DNA of 64,000 nt from Candidozyma auris (GCF_003013715.1 NC_072816.1:124001-188000), one strand, 5' to 3'; shown: positions 42,972-54,409, counted from the first letter of the stretch. The notes: a model not told the origin generated them from the letters alone. Numbers and translations are program-made.

Positions 42972-43943
42972 TCAAAGAGCCTTGGCTTTTCTGCGTCTTT
43001 TGAGCTCAGCAAGTCTCTGTTCCTCTTCCATCTCTCTACGGTCCTCTTCCATGGCTCTCTTCTTCGACCGGGCCTCTTCTTCGAGAATTTCAGCTCCGGT
43101 GGCCTCCATATCATCCGAATCGTAGTCATCATGGAACTGCCGCTTGCGTCCACGATTGAACATCGCCCAAATTTCATCTCGATCATAATCCCGAGGGTAC
43201 TGCTCTTCCTCTTCGTCTGACGCGATAAACGAGCCCATGTCCAGGTCATCTTCCTCTTCATAGTGTCCCCTGCCATCTCTTCTATCCACTTGTGGCTTTT
43301 TCTGCCGAAGCTTCTCCTCGAGTTGTGAATTAGGCCGCCTTGCTGGGATAGGAATCCGCAGTGCCTTCGGTGCTGTTGCCGCCTCTGTCGCTTTCGTCAG
43401 AGGTTCAGGTCTCTTGACCCGCTGCATACCTTTCGGTGGCATACCTCTCACCTCACCTGTCTGCAACTTGCGCTTATCAGGCTTTGGTGGATCCGGTGAT
43501 TTGGTTTTTGCTCGTATGTGGATAGACATCTTGCTCTGGTCTATCAGAGACGCCTTCTTCATCAACTGTGAGAATGAAACTTTCGGTTTTTTGTCCCGTG
43601 GAGGTGGCGTGGGCGCCATGTTCATAGGGCTTTTGGATTTTTCCTTCATCAGAGTCGTTAGCCTGGGTTTCTCTGACGCCTTAGGTTTAGTCTCCTTCTT
43701 GGGAGGTTGTCCTTTCTTCGCACGTGCCTCGGCTTCTTTTCGTTCTCGCTCTGCCTTTCGAGCTGCTTTGAGTTTTGCCACTACAGGATCGATTGGTTTC
43801 TCTGGGCCACTCGATGGTGATCTTCGTAGTTGTGAAGGAGGCTGAGGTGTAGTTTTCCCACCATTGTGAGTCTGTCCAGATTGAACTGGCCTTTGAATTT
43901 GTCCTTTTCGCTGTATTTGCTGTAAAATATTCAGGAGCGGCAT
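42972..43943 (-). CDS. SPT2: Histone chaperone Spt2
   Basis: Spt2 binds H3-H4 and helps keep nucleosomes during transcription. The 323-residue protein (yeast 333) is basic and low-complexity for most of its length. Its C-terminal SPT2 domain is clear: DRDEIWAMFNRGRKRQFHDD, then DDMEATGAEILEEEARSKKR, then the charged helix EEQRLAELKRRRKAK. The N-terminal MPLLNILQQIQRKG start at 43943 is the first ATG; the open frame upstream begins at GTG. Confidence 0.93.
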   Translation of the reverse strand: MPLLNILQQIQRKGQIQRPVQSGQTHNGGKTTPQPPSQLRRSPSSGPEKPIDPVVAKLKAARKAERERKEAEARAKKGQPPKKETKPKASEKPRLTTLMKEKSKSPMNMAPTPPPRDKKPKVSFSQLMKKASLIDQSKMSIHIRAKTKSPDPPKPDKRKLQTGEVRGMPPKGMQRVKRPEPLTKATEAATAPKALRIPIPARRPNSQLEEKLRQKKPQVDRRDGRGHYEEEDDLDMGSFIASDEEEEQYPRDYDRDEIWAMFNRGRKRQFHDDYDSDDMEATGAEILEEEARSKKRAMEEDRREMEEEQRLAELKRRRKAKAL

Positions 43944-44253
43944 TATAGCCGGTAATGTTGTAATTGATACAAAAGCTTCGCTGCTTATGTGTTCCAACAC
44001 GCAGAAGAAGTATATGCAGGCCTCTTATAATAAACCACCACCATTTGCTTCCAAACCCAACCGCAGGTGGTCCTTGAAAGTAAATACTCAATTTGGCCAT
44101 GATCACTTTGTTGCTCGAAAAGGGAACCTTATTCATATAGTCTAAGATTCTGCTTAGTTCAAAATATCTCAGATGATATTTCAGGGCCCAATGCCCCTCA
44201 GAGACGTCAACATATCCATAGTGAAGATGATTCATGCTGAAATCCTCTTCCAA
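43944..44253. other. Intergenic region between POP5 stop and SPT2 start
   Basis: About 310 bp, promoter of SPT2. No gene and no clear motif copy. Confidence 0.6.
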
Positions 44254-44784
44254 TTATTCCTCATCAGAATCCTTCCCACTGTCTTTGAACATTTCAACAA
44301 ACTCGTTGAGCCCATTTACCATCTCATTATCGCGACCTAGCTGGATGATCAACAGCTTATTCCTCCTTATAGAGAATTGTTCACACTTTCGGATGGTGCC
44401 ACTGACATGAACACACCTCATTACCGCATCATAGTTATCTACTTTTGTCACAAGCGCTATGGCTGCCATTACCTGCTGAAAATCCTGGCGACTGCATCGT
44501 ATGATACCAGTAGATGTCTTGTTGCTGAAGTATTTCACAATTATCAGATTCCCAACTCCTCCTGCAGCAATTTCACCGTAGTGTTCGGCTACTGCGTTTC
44601 GTAGAATATTGGCTATCGATTTTGAGTTGATCGATGCTGGTGATGGCGCGTGCAATGTCAAAAGGGTATCTTTGGGATTGTTGCAAAAAGTTGAGAACTT
44701 CTCTCTTTGCGTGCCGGTTCGAGGGTCAGAGACTGGTGGGTAAAGTATATCGAAAAGAATGTATCTGTGTTTAAGGCGGACCAT
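44254..44784 (-). CDS. POP5: RNase P / RNase MRP subunit Pop5
   Basis: Pop5 is a core protein of RNase P (tRNA 5' processing) and RNase MRP (rRNA processing). The 176-residue protein (yeast 173) begins MVRLKHRYILFDILYPP, the diagnostic N-terminus. It continues with AVAEHYGEIAAGGVGNLIIV, YFSNKTSTGIIRCSRQDFQQ and the GTIRKCEQFSIRRNKLLI segment, all conserved. An acidic tail ends the protein. The ATG at 44784 is chosen since the frame upstream begins at GTG. TFC4 ends 79 bp upstream on the same strand, so the POP5 promoter is either very short or overlaps TFC4. Confidence 0.95.
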   Translation of the reverse strand: MVRLKHRYILFDILYPPVSDPRTGTQREKFSTFCNNPKDTLLTLHAPSPASINSKSIANILRNAVAEHYGEIAAGGVGNLIIVKYFSNKTSTGIIRCSRQDFQQVMAAIALVTKVDNYDAVMRCVHVSGTIRKCEQFSIRRNKLLIIQLGRDNEMVNGLNEFVEMFKDSGKDSDEE

Positions 44785-44863
44785 TGACAGAAGGGTAGGT
44801 AAGCGGAAGTCGTTTGTATGAGAAAGCCCTTGATGAGACACAAATGTACTGCATTCTGCACTC

Positions 44864-47857
44864 TTAAATGGTTAGGTATTTATTCGTGAGGTTTTGGGTC
44901 ATCTTTGTGTTTCCGTTAATCGTGTAGATGAGAGTCAAATTGTAGGCTGCATCGATCAGTAAATCATAATCGGGGTCATTTTGAAGCTGTTCGTGAAAAC
45001 TTAGTACTTTGTTGTAGTGGTCGATCGCAAGAGCAGGAAGACCTAGCATATGGAACAAACGACCAAAGTTGTATTCGATTTCTTGCTTTTCGTAGATGGT
45101 GCTGTTGACACTTCTATGCTCTTTATACTCCAAAAGATAGCTGATGCCTTGTAGAAGTTGCATGTGTCTGTTGGACGAGTTTCTTTGCATCGAGCGATGC
45201 ACATGTGCTAAACCAAGCATGAGGCATATGGTTGGATCGTTATAGTATTCTTTGTAAGCCCTTGTAAGGTAAACGATTGGTGATGAGAAGGTACGGTTGC
45301 TTCCAAGGAGACAGGCGTAGATGTAGAGTAACAGGGGGAGCTCCTTGTCGAATTTCATATTCTTCACATCAACAGTAACATGAGCAGCGCCCGAAACTTC
45401 AGTCGAAGTTCGCAATGAGTCGTACGCTTTGAGCTGTCTTAAAAAGTATTTCTGATGGTTATAGTTGCTGAAAGCTGCCCAGGCGGAGATTCCAGAGGCG
45501 AAGCAACACATAAAAGTGGCATAAATAGTCGAGGAAAACTGTGTGGATGATAGAACATAACGAACGTTGTTGCACACAGAGACAATGAAGTCTTGCTGAT
45601 TAATAGCAAGTGAGAGTCGTGCAAGACGAAGTAGCATCAGCCTCTGTTTATCTTGTATGAACACATTCACATCAAAAGCAACTTCCAAGATATTGACTGC
45701 TTCCTTGATGTCGTTATTAAAATAACGGAGGAGAAGAGCGTTTTGAACAAAGATATAGAGCCATTGATCGTAGGTTAGACCACGAAACTCCGATTTTGAA
45801 ATAAGAGTAGCTTTGGATGCAGTTGTGTCAGAAATTCCCTCATAGAGGTTATGAATCCTTGCCAATCTATTATAGATATCCAGATCTTGCTTGCGGCGAA
45901 GATACATCACGACCCCACGAAAACCATCACGTGTACTCCTAGGAAAGAAAGCTTTGATACTAGTGAACATGTCAATGAGCTGCGACGCAAGTTTCATCCA
46001 TGCCATCGCCGCTACATTGTTGTTCCGGTCTATCTGCTCCTGTAACTTTTCCATTCGGCTAAACTTTTCGAGCACCATCCTTGTTGCCGTCTTTTCAATT
46101 TCGGCTTTTTTTTCCTCTGTCATCGCCTCCTTCTTCGTGTCTTTGTAATTTCTTGCACTTCCTATGAGCGCTAGGTTATCTTCATCATCGAGAATTGAAG
46201 ATTCGGCAGCTTTGTCCTCTTTGTCTCTTTTATTAAGAGAATCATTCTCGATCTCTTGGAGAAGTTTTTTTGCTGCATCTCTTTCGTCTAAACCAATAAG
46301 TGCCTGGACTAAATTCAATTTGACATCCACATTATCTGGATCACCTCGAAGAGCTTTCAAAGATTGGACTTTTGCATTCTTAAAATCACCGAGCTCATAG
46401 TAGCATTGTCCCAAATGGATCGCCGTGTCTGTTGTGAGATCATCATCATCGACCTCCTTAAGAAAACTGATCGCTTCCTCGTAGTGTCCCTTTAACTCTA
46501 GATTTTTGCCCGCACTGTAAAATAAGTCTGCAACGTCTCGCTTGTCCGCTTCACGATTCAAGAAGCGTAAATGGGTAACAGCTTCGTCTTTCTGGTCCAA
46601 CTCTAGACGTAGGCACCCTAACTTGAACCTGATATCGATAGGCAAATGATGCGGCCTATTCACGCATTTTTCGAACATCTGGGGTTTCTTTTTCCGAATA
46701 GCAAGAGGGCGTCTGTCATCAAATTCAGCATCGTCGTCCTGTTCATCCCACCATGTTTCGTCACTTCTCCTCTGGATCCATCGAGCAACTAGCTTCAAGA
46801 CGCTAATTGCCTGAATCCAGGATTCCTGATTGATATAGAGCTCCAATAAGATATTGAGTTCAGACCAACCGAAGCGCGGCACCTTGATAGCATCACTAGG
46901 ATTCATGTTTCGCTCCAACATACGCATGTACAAGTTAATAGCGTCGTTGTTTCTCCTCTGAGCCACATACACCTCGGCTAAAACCTTAACCACATCACTC
47001 TCCTCGGGATATTGGGTCTGAAGTCTTTGCAAACCCTCAAGAGCACGGCCAAACTGTTTCTTTTCCTTATATAGCTGGGAACGGTTGAGAATATGCTCAT
47101 AGTCGTGCTCGTTATTCTTGGCAGCAATTGCCCTCGTGTAACAGTATATGGCCTGGTCAATAAAACCGAGTTCAGTACTAAGTTCAGCAACCTGGCCCCA
47201 TAAACCAGTATCTGACGGGCTCGAGAGAGCTGCCATAAACATGTAGCAGCAGCTTCTTCCATAGTTACCTTGCATTTGGCTGATTTCAGCCAACGTCTTG
47301 TAAGCATTGAAGTTCTTATTGTCAATCTTGATGACGTCAATGTAACTCTTCCAGGCTGACTCGAGGTCCCCACGAACAAAGGCAGCATTGGCTCGAGACA
47401 TGTATGTTCTCAACTCCGGGTCCATCTCTTTACTACGCATCACCTGCCTTTTGTATCCCTGGGAGCTTTTTGGACCCTTTCTTTTCATGTGAGCAGCGCT
47501 TCTCAAATTACTTAAAAGATCGCCTTCGTCGTCTATATCCATCTGATTCTCCTCATCCACATAATCCTCATCGTCATATTCGTCATCCGAGAAGATCACA
47601 GGTTGAGGATTTTCTTCATCAACAGCATCAAAATCAGCGTAGATTTGACGAGTCAATTGAGCAGCTCTGGCCTCACTAGCACTCGGTTTCTTCAGCTTTC
47701 CTCCTTTAGATCTGGAAGCACGAGGTAAGGCAGGATCGATATCTTCATCCTCAGAGATGATATCGTCGTCGTATTCCAGTTCAGTGTTGTACTCCAGTCC
47801 CAGAGCCAGGCTGAAATCTGACAAAGGGTTTTGCATATCTTCTTGTGCAGCCGCCAT
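44864..47857 (-). CDS. TFC4: TFIIIC subunit Tfc4 (tau131)
   Basis: Tfc4 is the TPR subunit of TFIIIC that recruits TFIIIB to tRNA genes. The 997-residue protein (yeast 1025) has an acidic N-terminus with DDDIISEDEDID and IFSDDEYDDEDYVDEEN. A first TPR array begins at about residue 150: RANAAFVRGDLESAWKSYID, AYKTLAEISQMQGNYGRS. The GWSELNILLELYINQESW block is typical. A second TPR array lies in the middle (LFYSAGKNLELKGHYEEAI), and the C-terminal part ends with FGRLFHMLGLPALAIDHYNK. The ATG at 47857 (MAAAQEDM) is five codons inside a frame that begins at TTG. Confidence 0.95.
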   Translation of the reverse strand: MAAAQEDMQNPLSDFSLALGLEYNTELEYDDDIISEDEDIDPALPRASRSKGGKLKKPSASEARAAQLTRQIYADFDAVDEENPQPVIFSDDEYDDEDYVDEENQMDIDDEGDLLSNLRSAAHMKRKGPKSSQGYKRQVMRSKEMDPELRTYMSRANAAFVRGDLESAWKSYIDVIKIDNKNFNAYKTLAEISQMQGNYGRSCCYMFMAALSSPSDTGLWGQVAELSTELGFIDQAIYCYTRAIAAKNNEHDYEHILNRSQLYKEKKQFGRALEGLQRLQTQYPEESDVVKVLAEVYVAQRRNNDAINLYMRMLERNMNPSDAIKVPRFGWSELNILLELYINQESWIQAISVLKLVARWIQRRSDETWWDEQDDDAEFDDRRPLAIRKKKPQMFEKCVNRPHHLPIDIRFKLGCLRLELDQKDEAVTHLRFLNREADKRDVADLFYSAGKNLELKGHYEEAISFLKEVDDDDLTTDTAIHLGQCYYELGDFKNAKVQSLKALRGDPDNVDVKLNLVQALIGLDERDAAKKLLQEIENDSLNKRDKEDKAAESSILDDEDNLALIGSARNYKDTKKEAMTEEKKAEIEKTATRMVLEKFSRMEKLQEQIDRNNNVAAMAWMKLASQLIDMFTSIKAFFPRSTRDGFRGVVMYLRRKQDLDIYNRLARIHNLYEGISDTTASKATLISKSEFRGLTYDQWLYIFVQNALLLRYFNNDIKEAVNILEVAFDVNVFIQDKQRLMLLRLARLSLAINQQDFIVSVCNNVRYVLSSTQFSSTIYATFMCCFASGISAWAAFSNYNHQKYFLRQLKAYDSLRTSTEVSGAAHVTVDVKNMKFDKELPLLLYIYACLLGSNRTFSSPIVYLTRAYKEYYNDPTICLMLGLAHVHRSMQRNSSNRHMQLLQGISYLLEYKEHRSVNSTIYEKQEIEYNFGRLFHMLGLPALAIDHYNKVLSFHEQLQNDPDYDLLIDAAYNLTLIYTINGNTKMTQNLTNKYLTI

Positions 47858-48245
47858 TGAAGAAGCTTGCAAAGGAAAGAATGCTGGTGTTACCGGGTTG
47901 TTTATGTGGGGTGTGTGCAGGCATAAGGTTATAGGTGGGAGTCATCGATGCTATGAAAGAAACCGAATTTGGTGCTTTAAATGGCTCGGTGACTATGCGG
48001 AGAGAGCCAATCACCTAAATGTATCTGGACGTTTGAAATCTGCGTTTATATTCGTTGTATCTTGTAAGTGAACAAGACTATGTGAGTGAAGAAACGTGAA
48101 TATCTACTACAACAAGTTATAGACTGAATCTTACAGAGAATCTCAATCCAATGAAAAGCTCTAGTCAGAAAGACTCCCACCTAAAAGTTCAAGTTCTCCT
48201 TTTTGATAGTTTGATGGATGTGCTTTTATCCTTTTGTCTTATAAT

Positions 48246-48254
48246 GGCCGCGAA
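48246..48254 (-). promoter_or_regulatory. Near match to the TTYGCAGCC motif, TFC4 side
   Basis: GGCCGCGAA within ATAATGGCCGCGAAAAG, one mismatch, about 390 bp upstream of TFC4. Confidence 0.4.
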
Positions 48255-48919
48255 AAGTAGTCTGTACCATCATCAGCACAAGGAACCTCTTTTGGTATGA
48301 GAGAAGCTGCTAGAATGAGATAGATACCATCAATTACTCGTGTGCTCTTTGATCTTTGACTTTGAAGTAGTAAATCTCGTACTACGGAATGTACCGTATG
48401 TATTCGGTACATCAAGGGACATTTCATGTTGAGTGATGCAATTATACTCTGTTTGAGGACGTCTACTATTTCCTTTGTCAGCTTAAACCGAGAGCATCTT
48501 TTAAGATCATTTCTCATATTTTTAGATGATATGTTGTTGGGCTGTTGAAATCAAAATAGTCCCCTTATACTGTAACTTATAAAACATAAATTCCTTGCAC
48601 TTGTAAAGAGAAAGCTTAATGGAGCTTGAAAAAGCGTTAAAAACATCAGAGTTCAGTGTAGCCATGTTATAGGGTAGAGTTTTGTTAATACTAATGAGAG
48701 TGTTAGTTTAGCACGTAGAGAGTAGTATTGGTATTATTGCCTAGAAGTGCTTACTTTGATTAAAAACACATATATATTTTTGGGAAAGAGAAACTTGATA
48801 TGATGTATCTGCAAGCTTTCACCACAGAAACTACCATTTTAATATCAAATATGTTCGATTTGCTAATCTATTTTCTATTGGTGGAAAGATGCACATACTG
48901 ATTGACTCACTGGAGATTT

Positions 48920-48928
48920 TTCGCAGCC
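48920..48928 (+). promoter_or_regulatory. TTYGCAGCC motif, upstream of ECM21
   Basis: TTCGCAGCC within ATTTTTCGCAGCCAGTTT, about 540 bp upstream of ECM21. Confidence 0.5.
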
Positions 48929-49082
48929 AGTTTCCGTAACGATTCCGAGACATTTACTACACAAGACTTTCGACAAACAAGACTGGGGACATATTCCTAT
49001 TTTTGGAGAGGGCTAAGATGAAAGAACTGTCCCCGTAGTCATTCTTTTCATCATCTCCATAACTCAAACTGGTGCTAAAATC

Positions 49083-49091
49083 GGCTGCAAA
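49083..49091 (-). promoter_or_regulatory. TTYGCAGCC motif, second copy upstream of ECM21
   Basis: GGCTGCAAA within AAAATCGGCTGCAAATC, about 375 bp upstream of ECM21. Confidence 0.5.
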
Positions 49092-49466
49092 TCTTCCGTG
49101 GAAGCTTATCGTCACATGCAGGTCTGTTATCGACCAATAGTTGCAATCCACCACAAATCTCCCGAAATCACTTTCGGAACAGCCAAGTGAATCTGCAGAT
49201 GTCTTATAATTCAAGAAATAACACTCAGCAGTTTCACTTTTACGTTTCGCTCTAGATTCTGCTTGTTCTGCTGCAGCCTGTCAAAACCTACCGTCCTGCA
49301 CATGCGCCGTTAGCTTCACCAGATACTCGTTACCTATGGTCCAATTCCAGTTCCCGTAAAACTATTCCTTCCGTTACAACCTAATAGACACAACTTTTGT
49401 TTCTGCTCGTTGCAGAATCCCCACACAAACCTATCCTGACTATCACGATATATACTCACGTCAGCG

Positions 49467-52201
49467 ATGAACTCGGCAAGGTCTCCGTTGTTCCCCCAGG
49501 CCTCGTTAGCACTTTCTCCGGCTAGAGAGGAAAACCCGGAAGAAGAAGTATACATACCCAATCTTCCTGCTCTGCCTCATGCACTGCTGCTGTCTGTACA
49601 AGTTTTCATTGTGCCAGCTGAGCAGCACTTGTTTCTTCAAGGGTACAAGCCCGCCGAATATGAGACGAGGCCACCGTCCTTGCTAAGAGGGTGCTTAGTG
49701 CTTCGTATTTTGAAGCCTGCCAGAGTGAAAAGCGTCCTGTTGCATTTTAAAGGTATTCAGCGAACAGAGTGGCCCGAGGGGATTCCCCCCAAACGGTCCC
49801 ACTACGCCGAGGTAAATGAGTTGATCAACCATACCTGGCCCTTCTACCACGTTGATAGCCATACTTTCAACTTTGGTGCTGATTTTGTCAGACCACTTCC
49901 TCTGCTGCTACAAAAGAATCAAGAAGACATTTCTCATTTCAGTCTAAACGACTCCTGGCAACTGAATCAAAACCCGGTCGATACCGCCAAGGGTTTTGCC
50001 GCCAGTCTCATCAACAGAGCGACTACCAGAGGCAATTCGCCGTCGCCGGCGCCGGCAATTACTCCAGTGACGTCGTTTCAGGATTTGACTACAGCCCTCT
50101 CGACGGGTTCCGCCTCGGAGGCCAACTCCGCCGCTACCGCCAGTACCCCCAAGCCCGGCTACTTCATGCCGGGCGACTACGTATACAATTTCGAACATCC
50201 TCTTCCAGCGCTGTCGCCTGAGTCTGTGGACGCCAACTTCGGAAGGGTCTTTTATGCCCTCGAAGCTAATATTATCAGAACAGGCGCGTTTAAGACGAAT
50301 CTAGTGGCACGGTTACCTGTAAGCGTGGTGCGTATACCCTCTGATAATAGTGTTGAGGAAAACGAGCCTATATTCATCGAGCGTGACTGGGAAGACCAGC
50401 TACGATACGAGATTCTTGTGGGCAGCAAATCCATTGTGCTTGATACTTACGTGCCCATTTCGTTCAAATTCATCCCTCTATACGGCAAAGTGGCCCTTCA
50501 CAGGATCCGTGTGTCTATCACAGAAAATTGTAATTACTACTGCCGTAACAAAACCGTGCATAGGGCAGAGCCAACGAGAAAATTTTTGTTGTTGGAACAC
50601 AAGGCGAAGCAGAATAAGTCGCTTCTCTCAAAGTCGGGTTGCTTGACAGATGATGGACCTGACATAGGCAGTGAAGATGACGAGATTCTTCCAAGAGAAC
50701 TTGAGTTTCAAATGTTTGTGCCCTCAACTATCAACAAGAAGTACAACTTCGCCATGCATCCAGACACATCGTTCGAGACCATCCAATGTGACCACTGGAT
50801 CAAAATATCCCTTCGAATTTCGAGGAAGGACCCGTCCAACCCAGAGAAACGAAAACATTTCGAGATTTCCATCGACTCACCAATCCATTTGTGCTCACCT
50901 TATGCAGCTCACTGCAACACATTGCTTCCAGCTTACGATCGGCCTGAGCAGCCCGAGCCGTTACCTCAATATGCTCCTCTGTCGCCGCCAATGTCTCCAG
51001 ATGTAACTGCTATTGACCAACTGCAAGGGTGGGTCACCTGTTATTTTCTGCGCTTCACGGGTACAGCTTCAGACCTGACTCACCGGCGCACTCGGAAGGC
51101 TCTTCCAATCGCCATCGTGGAACATCTCGTGCGGGCACGCCACATCTGTTCTATCATCTCTCGAATAGTGGTGAGCCAATCGAAAAAGACCATCGTATTC
51201 ATCTTGAAGCAAATCTTTACTCGCCTACTGAGAATCAAGTTGATTCTATTGGGCTGCCACAGGCTCAGCCCTTGCCTTGTCCCCAATCACCAGCACATTC
51301 TCCATCACCTCTCGTACCTGACAACCGCAGGCGTCCAACGGTAAACCCACCCTCTTTTGAAGCTTTGACCTCTGTCGAGGGCATACTTCCACCAGCGTAC
51401 GAGAAGGAAGATCCGGCAACCTCGCCGGTCAGAAACGAGAACACTGGAAGCTCAAAGGAGTTTATTCCTGCTGAGGCGCCTCGTACGGTAGCTGACACCG
51501 GTGTGGACTCCTCTGGTATCAAAGATATGCTCAGCAGACAATTCGATCTGACCCATAGCGAGAGTCAAGCTGCATCTGGCAACCAGCAAAACGCCAAACC
51601 CGAAGACGCAGAAGCTCATCTCATGAGGCAATCGAGGAGCCTTCGTATCCCGGAAACTGAGGACGATTTGGATCTATCTGATATTAACCTGTTCAAAAGT
51701 GGTCCCGTGTCGCCTGAACTTGGCCCATTGGCCACGAGGCGCTCTTCTGTGGTGCTGGCTGATGATGTTGACTTACCACTCGACCAGACTCTTCCACTCT
51801 TGACATTGAACGAGGGCTACACGGAGGACAACTTGAGCACATCACTGTTTGATCAAGGAAGGCGTCCTAGTGCTATCAAGAACACTAGCATGGCAGACTT
51901 GATGGATCAAGTCACTTTTGGACACACCGGAGTCGAGAATCATTTTTTCAAAAACCCTCGTCTCAAGAAGCATTACCATGAAGAGACCCAGAGCGATGCC
52001 GCTATTCACAAAGAGAGACAAAAGTCGTTTGGTGTTGTGCCCAGCAGCGAACTCCCCTCGTCAGGTTCCACAGAAAGAGCGCTGACCTCGAGCTCGGCAC
52101 GTAGTGAGATCATCAGTGAGGTGACCAATTCTTCAGGAGAAAAGGCCCATGAAGGATTCAGAGGCAACGTCTCCAAAGATGTTAATGAACCTGTGCGGTA
52201 G
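49467..52201 (+). CDS. ECM21: Arrestin-related trafficking adaptor, Ecm21/Csr2 (Art2/Art8) type, frameshifted
   Basis: An adaptor that brings the ubiquitin ligase Rsp5 to plasma-membrane transporters for endocytosis. The arrestin-N part has PPSLLRGCLVLRILKPARVK, RTEWPEGIPPKRS and NHTWPFY, which fit Ecm21/Csr2 better than Rod1/Rog3. The arrestin-C part has NEPIFIERDWEDQLRYEILV, GKVALHRIRVSITENCNYYC and HFEISIDSPIHLCSPYAAHC. PY-type motifs for Rsp5 are LPAY, LPQY and PPAYEKE. The last of these lies in a different frame from the arrestin domains. A frame change, one base missing if single, is needed between about 51025 and 51090 to join them. Corrected length is about 911 residues. The Ser/Thr-rich tail is a likely phosphoregulatory region. 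Confidence 0.82.
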
Positions 52202-52395
52202 GGTGACTGTAATATGAAGCCGAAGCGCAACCTAGTATGTTATTGGATTGAGTATAGATTTCTAATGCATAGAAGAATACTGATAGATACAAGACAAGTC
52301 TGAAGTGTAGGTTAATTTTATAAATATATGCCGCTTGTGGCGTTGCCTACGCTATTTTAAACACGCTATTTGATTTTCTATCCAGATGGAGGTGA

Positions 52396-53463
52396 TCAGA
52401 CCTTGAAGCTCTCAGAGGTCTTCTTGTCGACATACTCGCCGTTCTTCTCCTCAAGCTCCCCAAGCCATTCGTACAACACACCCAAGTCACGAGAACCCAA
52501 GTCTTCACGCTCACAAGCCTTCAAGTACCACTTTCTTGCCGTGGGGCCCAAAAACAACGCACGGTCGTACTGGTTGGCGCAGTCAGTAGCCAAAACCAAG
52601 TCCTTCTTTGTCAACTTGGTAATGAAACCGCCCTTGTAGCCCACATCAGCAGGCAAGTTGTTCTCAGGGTACACTCCAGGGATTGGGCAGTTGTCAACAG
52701 AAGCCCACGACTTACCAGTAGAAACCGAAACGAGCTTGGCGTAGTGCTGCAAGTTCAAGCCAAAGGACTTGGCCAATTGAAACGAGTCAGCCACAGCCAA
52801 GTTGGTCACGGCCAACAAGTAGTTGTTGGACAATTTTGCAGCCAAACCTGCACCGTGGTTCTTCCCACAGGGAAAGATGTTGGTGCCCATCATGTTCAAC
52901 AACTTGACCAAATCAGGAGCTACGTCCTTGTGGTCTTCACGAGAAAGCATGAACGACAAAGTTCCCTTTCTGGCGCCAGCAACACCTCCAGATACTGGGG
53001 TGTCGATGAAATCAAACTCAGGGAGCTCCTTCTTCACCATCTGGTGCACCTCAACCGAGGTAGGGATGTCAATGGTAGACGAGTCCAAGAACGTCGTCAG
53101 TCCCGTCTGAGGGTTCTTCTTATAAGCGTCCACGAGCTCGCTTACCACTCCCTTGACGTGCTTTCCCTCAGGCACCATCAGCACGATAAAGTCCAACTGA
53201 GCGTCCACGTCGGTGACGAATTTTGGAATGGCGTCCAATGTGTGGAGTTGACTCTTGGCCTCTGGTTTCTGCTGAGTGACCGTGTCCACAAACGAAGCCG
53301 TGGCCTCGGGCACCGTGTCGAAAACATACAACTTATCCAGAGGCTCCATTTTCGCATATATGTGTCTTGCCATGTGCTGGCCCATCTGGCCAAGGCCGAT
53401 GAAGCCGTAGTTGGCCCGGAGCGTGGGCGTGGTGGACAAAAAGCGAGCAAACCGAAGGGACAT
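52396..53463 (-). CDS. 3-hydroxyisobutyrate dehydrogenase, mitochondrial
   Basis: This enzyme oxidises 3-hydroxyisobutyrate to methylmalonate semialdehyde in valine breakdown. The first 17 residues (MSLRFARFLSTTPTLRA) are basic and Ser/Thr-rich, a mitochondrial presequence. The NAD-binding loop is GFIGLGQMGQHMARH at about residue 20. The substrate motif is DTPVSGGVAGARKGTLSFM, and the catalytic lysine lies in GAGLAAKLSNNYLLA. Length is 355 residues. The frame has another ATG at 53562 but the 53463 start gives a direct presequence. S. cerevisiae lacks a close orthologue of this pathway, while CTG-clade yeasts have it. Confidence 0.93.
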   Translation of the reverse strand: MSLRFARFLSTTPTLRANYGFIGLGQMGQHMARHIYAKMEPLDKLYVFDTVPEATASFVDTVTQQKPEAKSQLHTLDAIPKFVTDVDAQLDFIVLMVPEGKHVKGVVSELVDAYKKNPQTGLTTFLDSSTIDIPTSVEVHQMVKKELPEFDFIDTPVSGGVAGARKGTLSFMLSREDHKDVAPDLVKLLNMMGTNIFPCGKNHGAGLAAKLSNNYLLAVTNLAVADSFQLAKSFGLNLQHYAKLVSVSTGKSWASVDNCPIPGVYPENNLPADVGYKGGFITKLTKKDLVLATDCANQYDRALFLGPTARKWYLKACEREDLGSRDLGVLYEWLGELEEKNGEYVDKKTSESFKV

Positions 53464-54409
53464 TGCTGGGAATAGGTCGTTATTTGCACTGATCTGGAGG
53501 TGTGGAAAATGGGCTCTATTTATCCTTTGTACCCCACAAAAGCTTTGTACAGTTCCGTGCATTAGCCGAGACTAGCCGTGGAAGCCCCCAGCCCAACCAC
53601 CAAGAGGAAGTTTTTGGGAAGGTAATAATTTCTACGAGGATTTCGACCATGGAGCTCTGATTAAGCAAGATAATTCAGTGTTTTGACGGCAGTGTACGTT
53701 TTCAGCTTCGACTACGTCTGAAATCAGCATGTGGTGAGAAATGCACATGAAAGACCGCTGTGCTTCGTGGTTATAGCGCTAGCGGTGGATGCCCGAGGAC
53801 GGACAGCCAATGAAGTGCGTGTCTTAAAAGGATGATATGGTAGAGCTCTTTGGATGATTTTAGCTTTGGTTGCCTCTACTGTTGCCCTGGTGTGCTTGTG
53901 CCCGAGGAGTTCTTCTGGTGAGAAGTTTTTCACAATTGACTGTGTAAGTGTCACAAAAACTGAGAGGTGAAAAATTGGCAGAAACATGGTGGTGAAAGAT
54001 TGATATTATAAAACTCAACAAAAAGACAGTACAATTGAGTCAGTGTGGCTACAGTTCTTGTGCTTGCCACAAGACGTGGAGACCGTACGTTTGTGGTAAG
54101 CTCTAATGGGAGAGCCAGGAAAGAACGAATTATCAAGCCTCGTGTGACTCTGAGGTGTACTCGTACGATCTTTAAATTGCGTAATTGGCGTCGAGGTTGA
54201 AGATCGCAGTAGATGGTCTCTGCTGAAAGTCTCACAGGCTACGAGGAAGAAATGTGAAGGTATTGACACACGACTGCCGTAAACCGAATCCATTGCATTG
54301 ACATGCAACTGACGATTATAATAAAGACATGGCAGTCTAAGAAGATCCATTACCAAATATTTGCTTCAAAAACGGTAGCCTTTACTCGGTGGATCACTTG
54401 TCAGCATAT

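Larger units (their letters stand above)
47858..49466. other. Long divergent intergenic region, TFC4 / ECM21
   Basis: About 1.6 kb, AT-rich around 48540-48900. It contains two exact motif copies (48920-48928, 49083-49091), one variant (48246-48254) and a TGACTCA at 48903-48909. Open frames at 48239-48517 and 48957-49214 (minus) begin with ATG but have no family and run through motif copies, so they are not called. Confidence 0.65.

Noticed and set aside
48239..48517. 92-codon minus-strand frame with an ATG start
   Set aside because: No recognisable family, many rare codons, and its end runs through a motif variant. It could be real but the sequence alone does not support it.
53724..54356. 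Overlapping minus-strand frames upstream of the dehydrogenase
   Set aside because: Different frames, no conserved motifs, in a promoter region.
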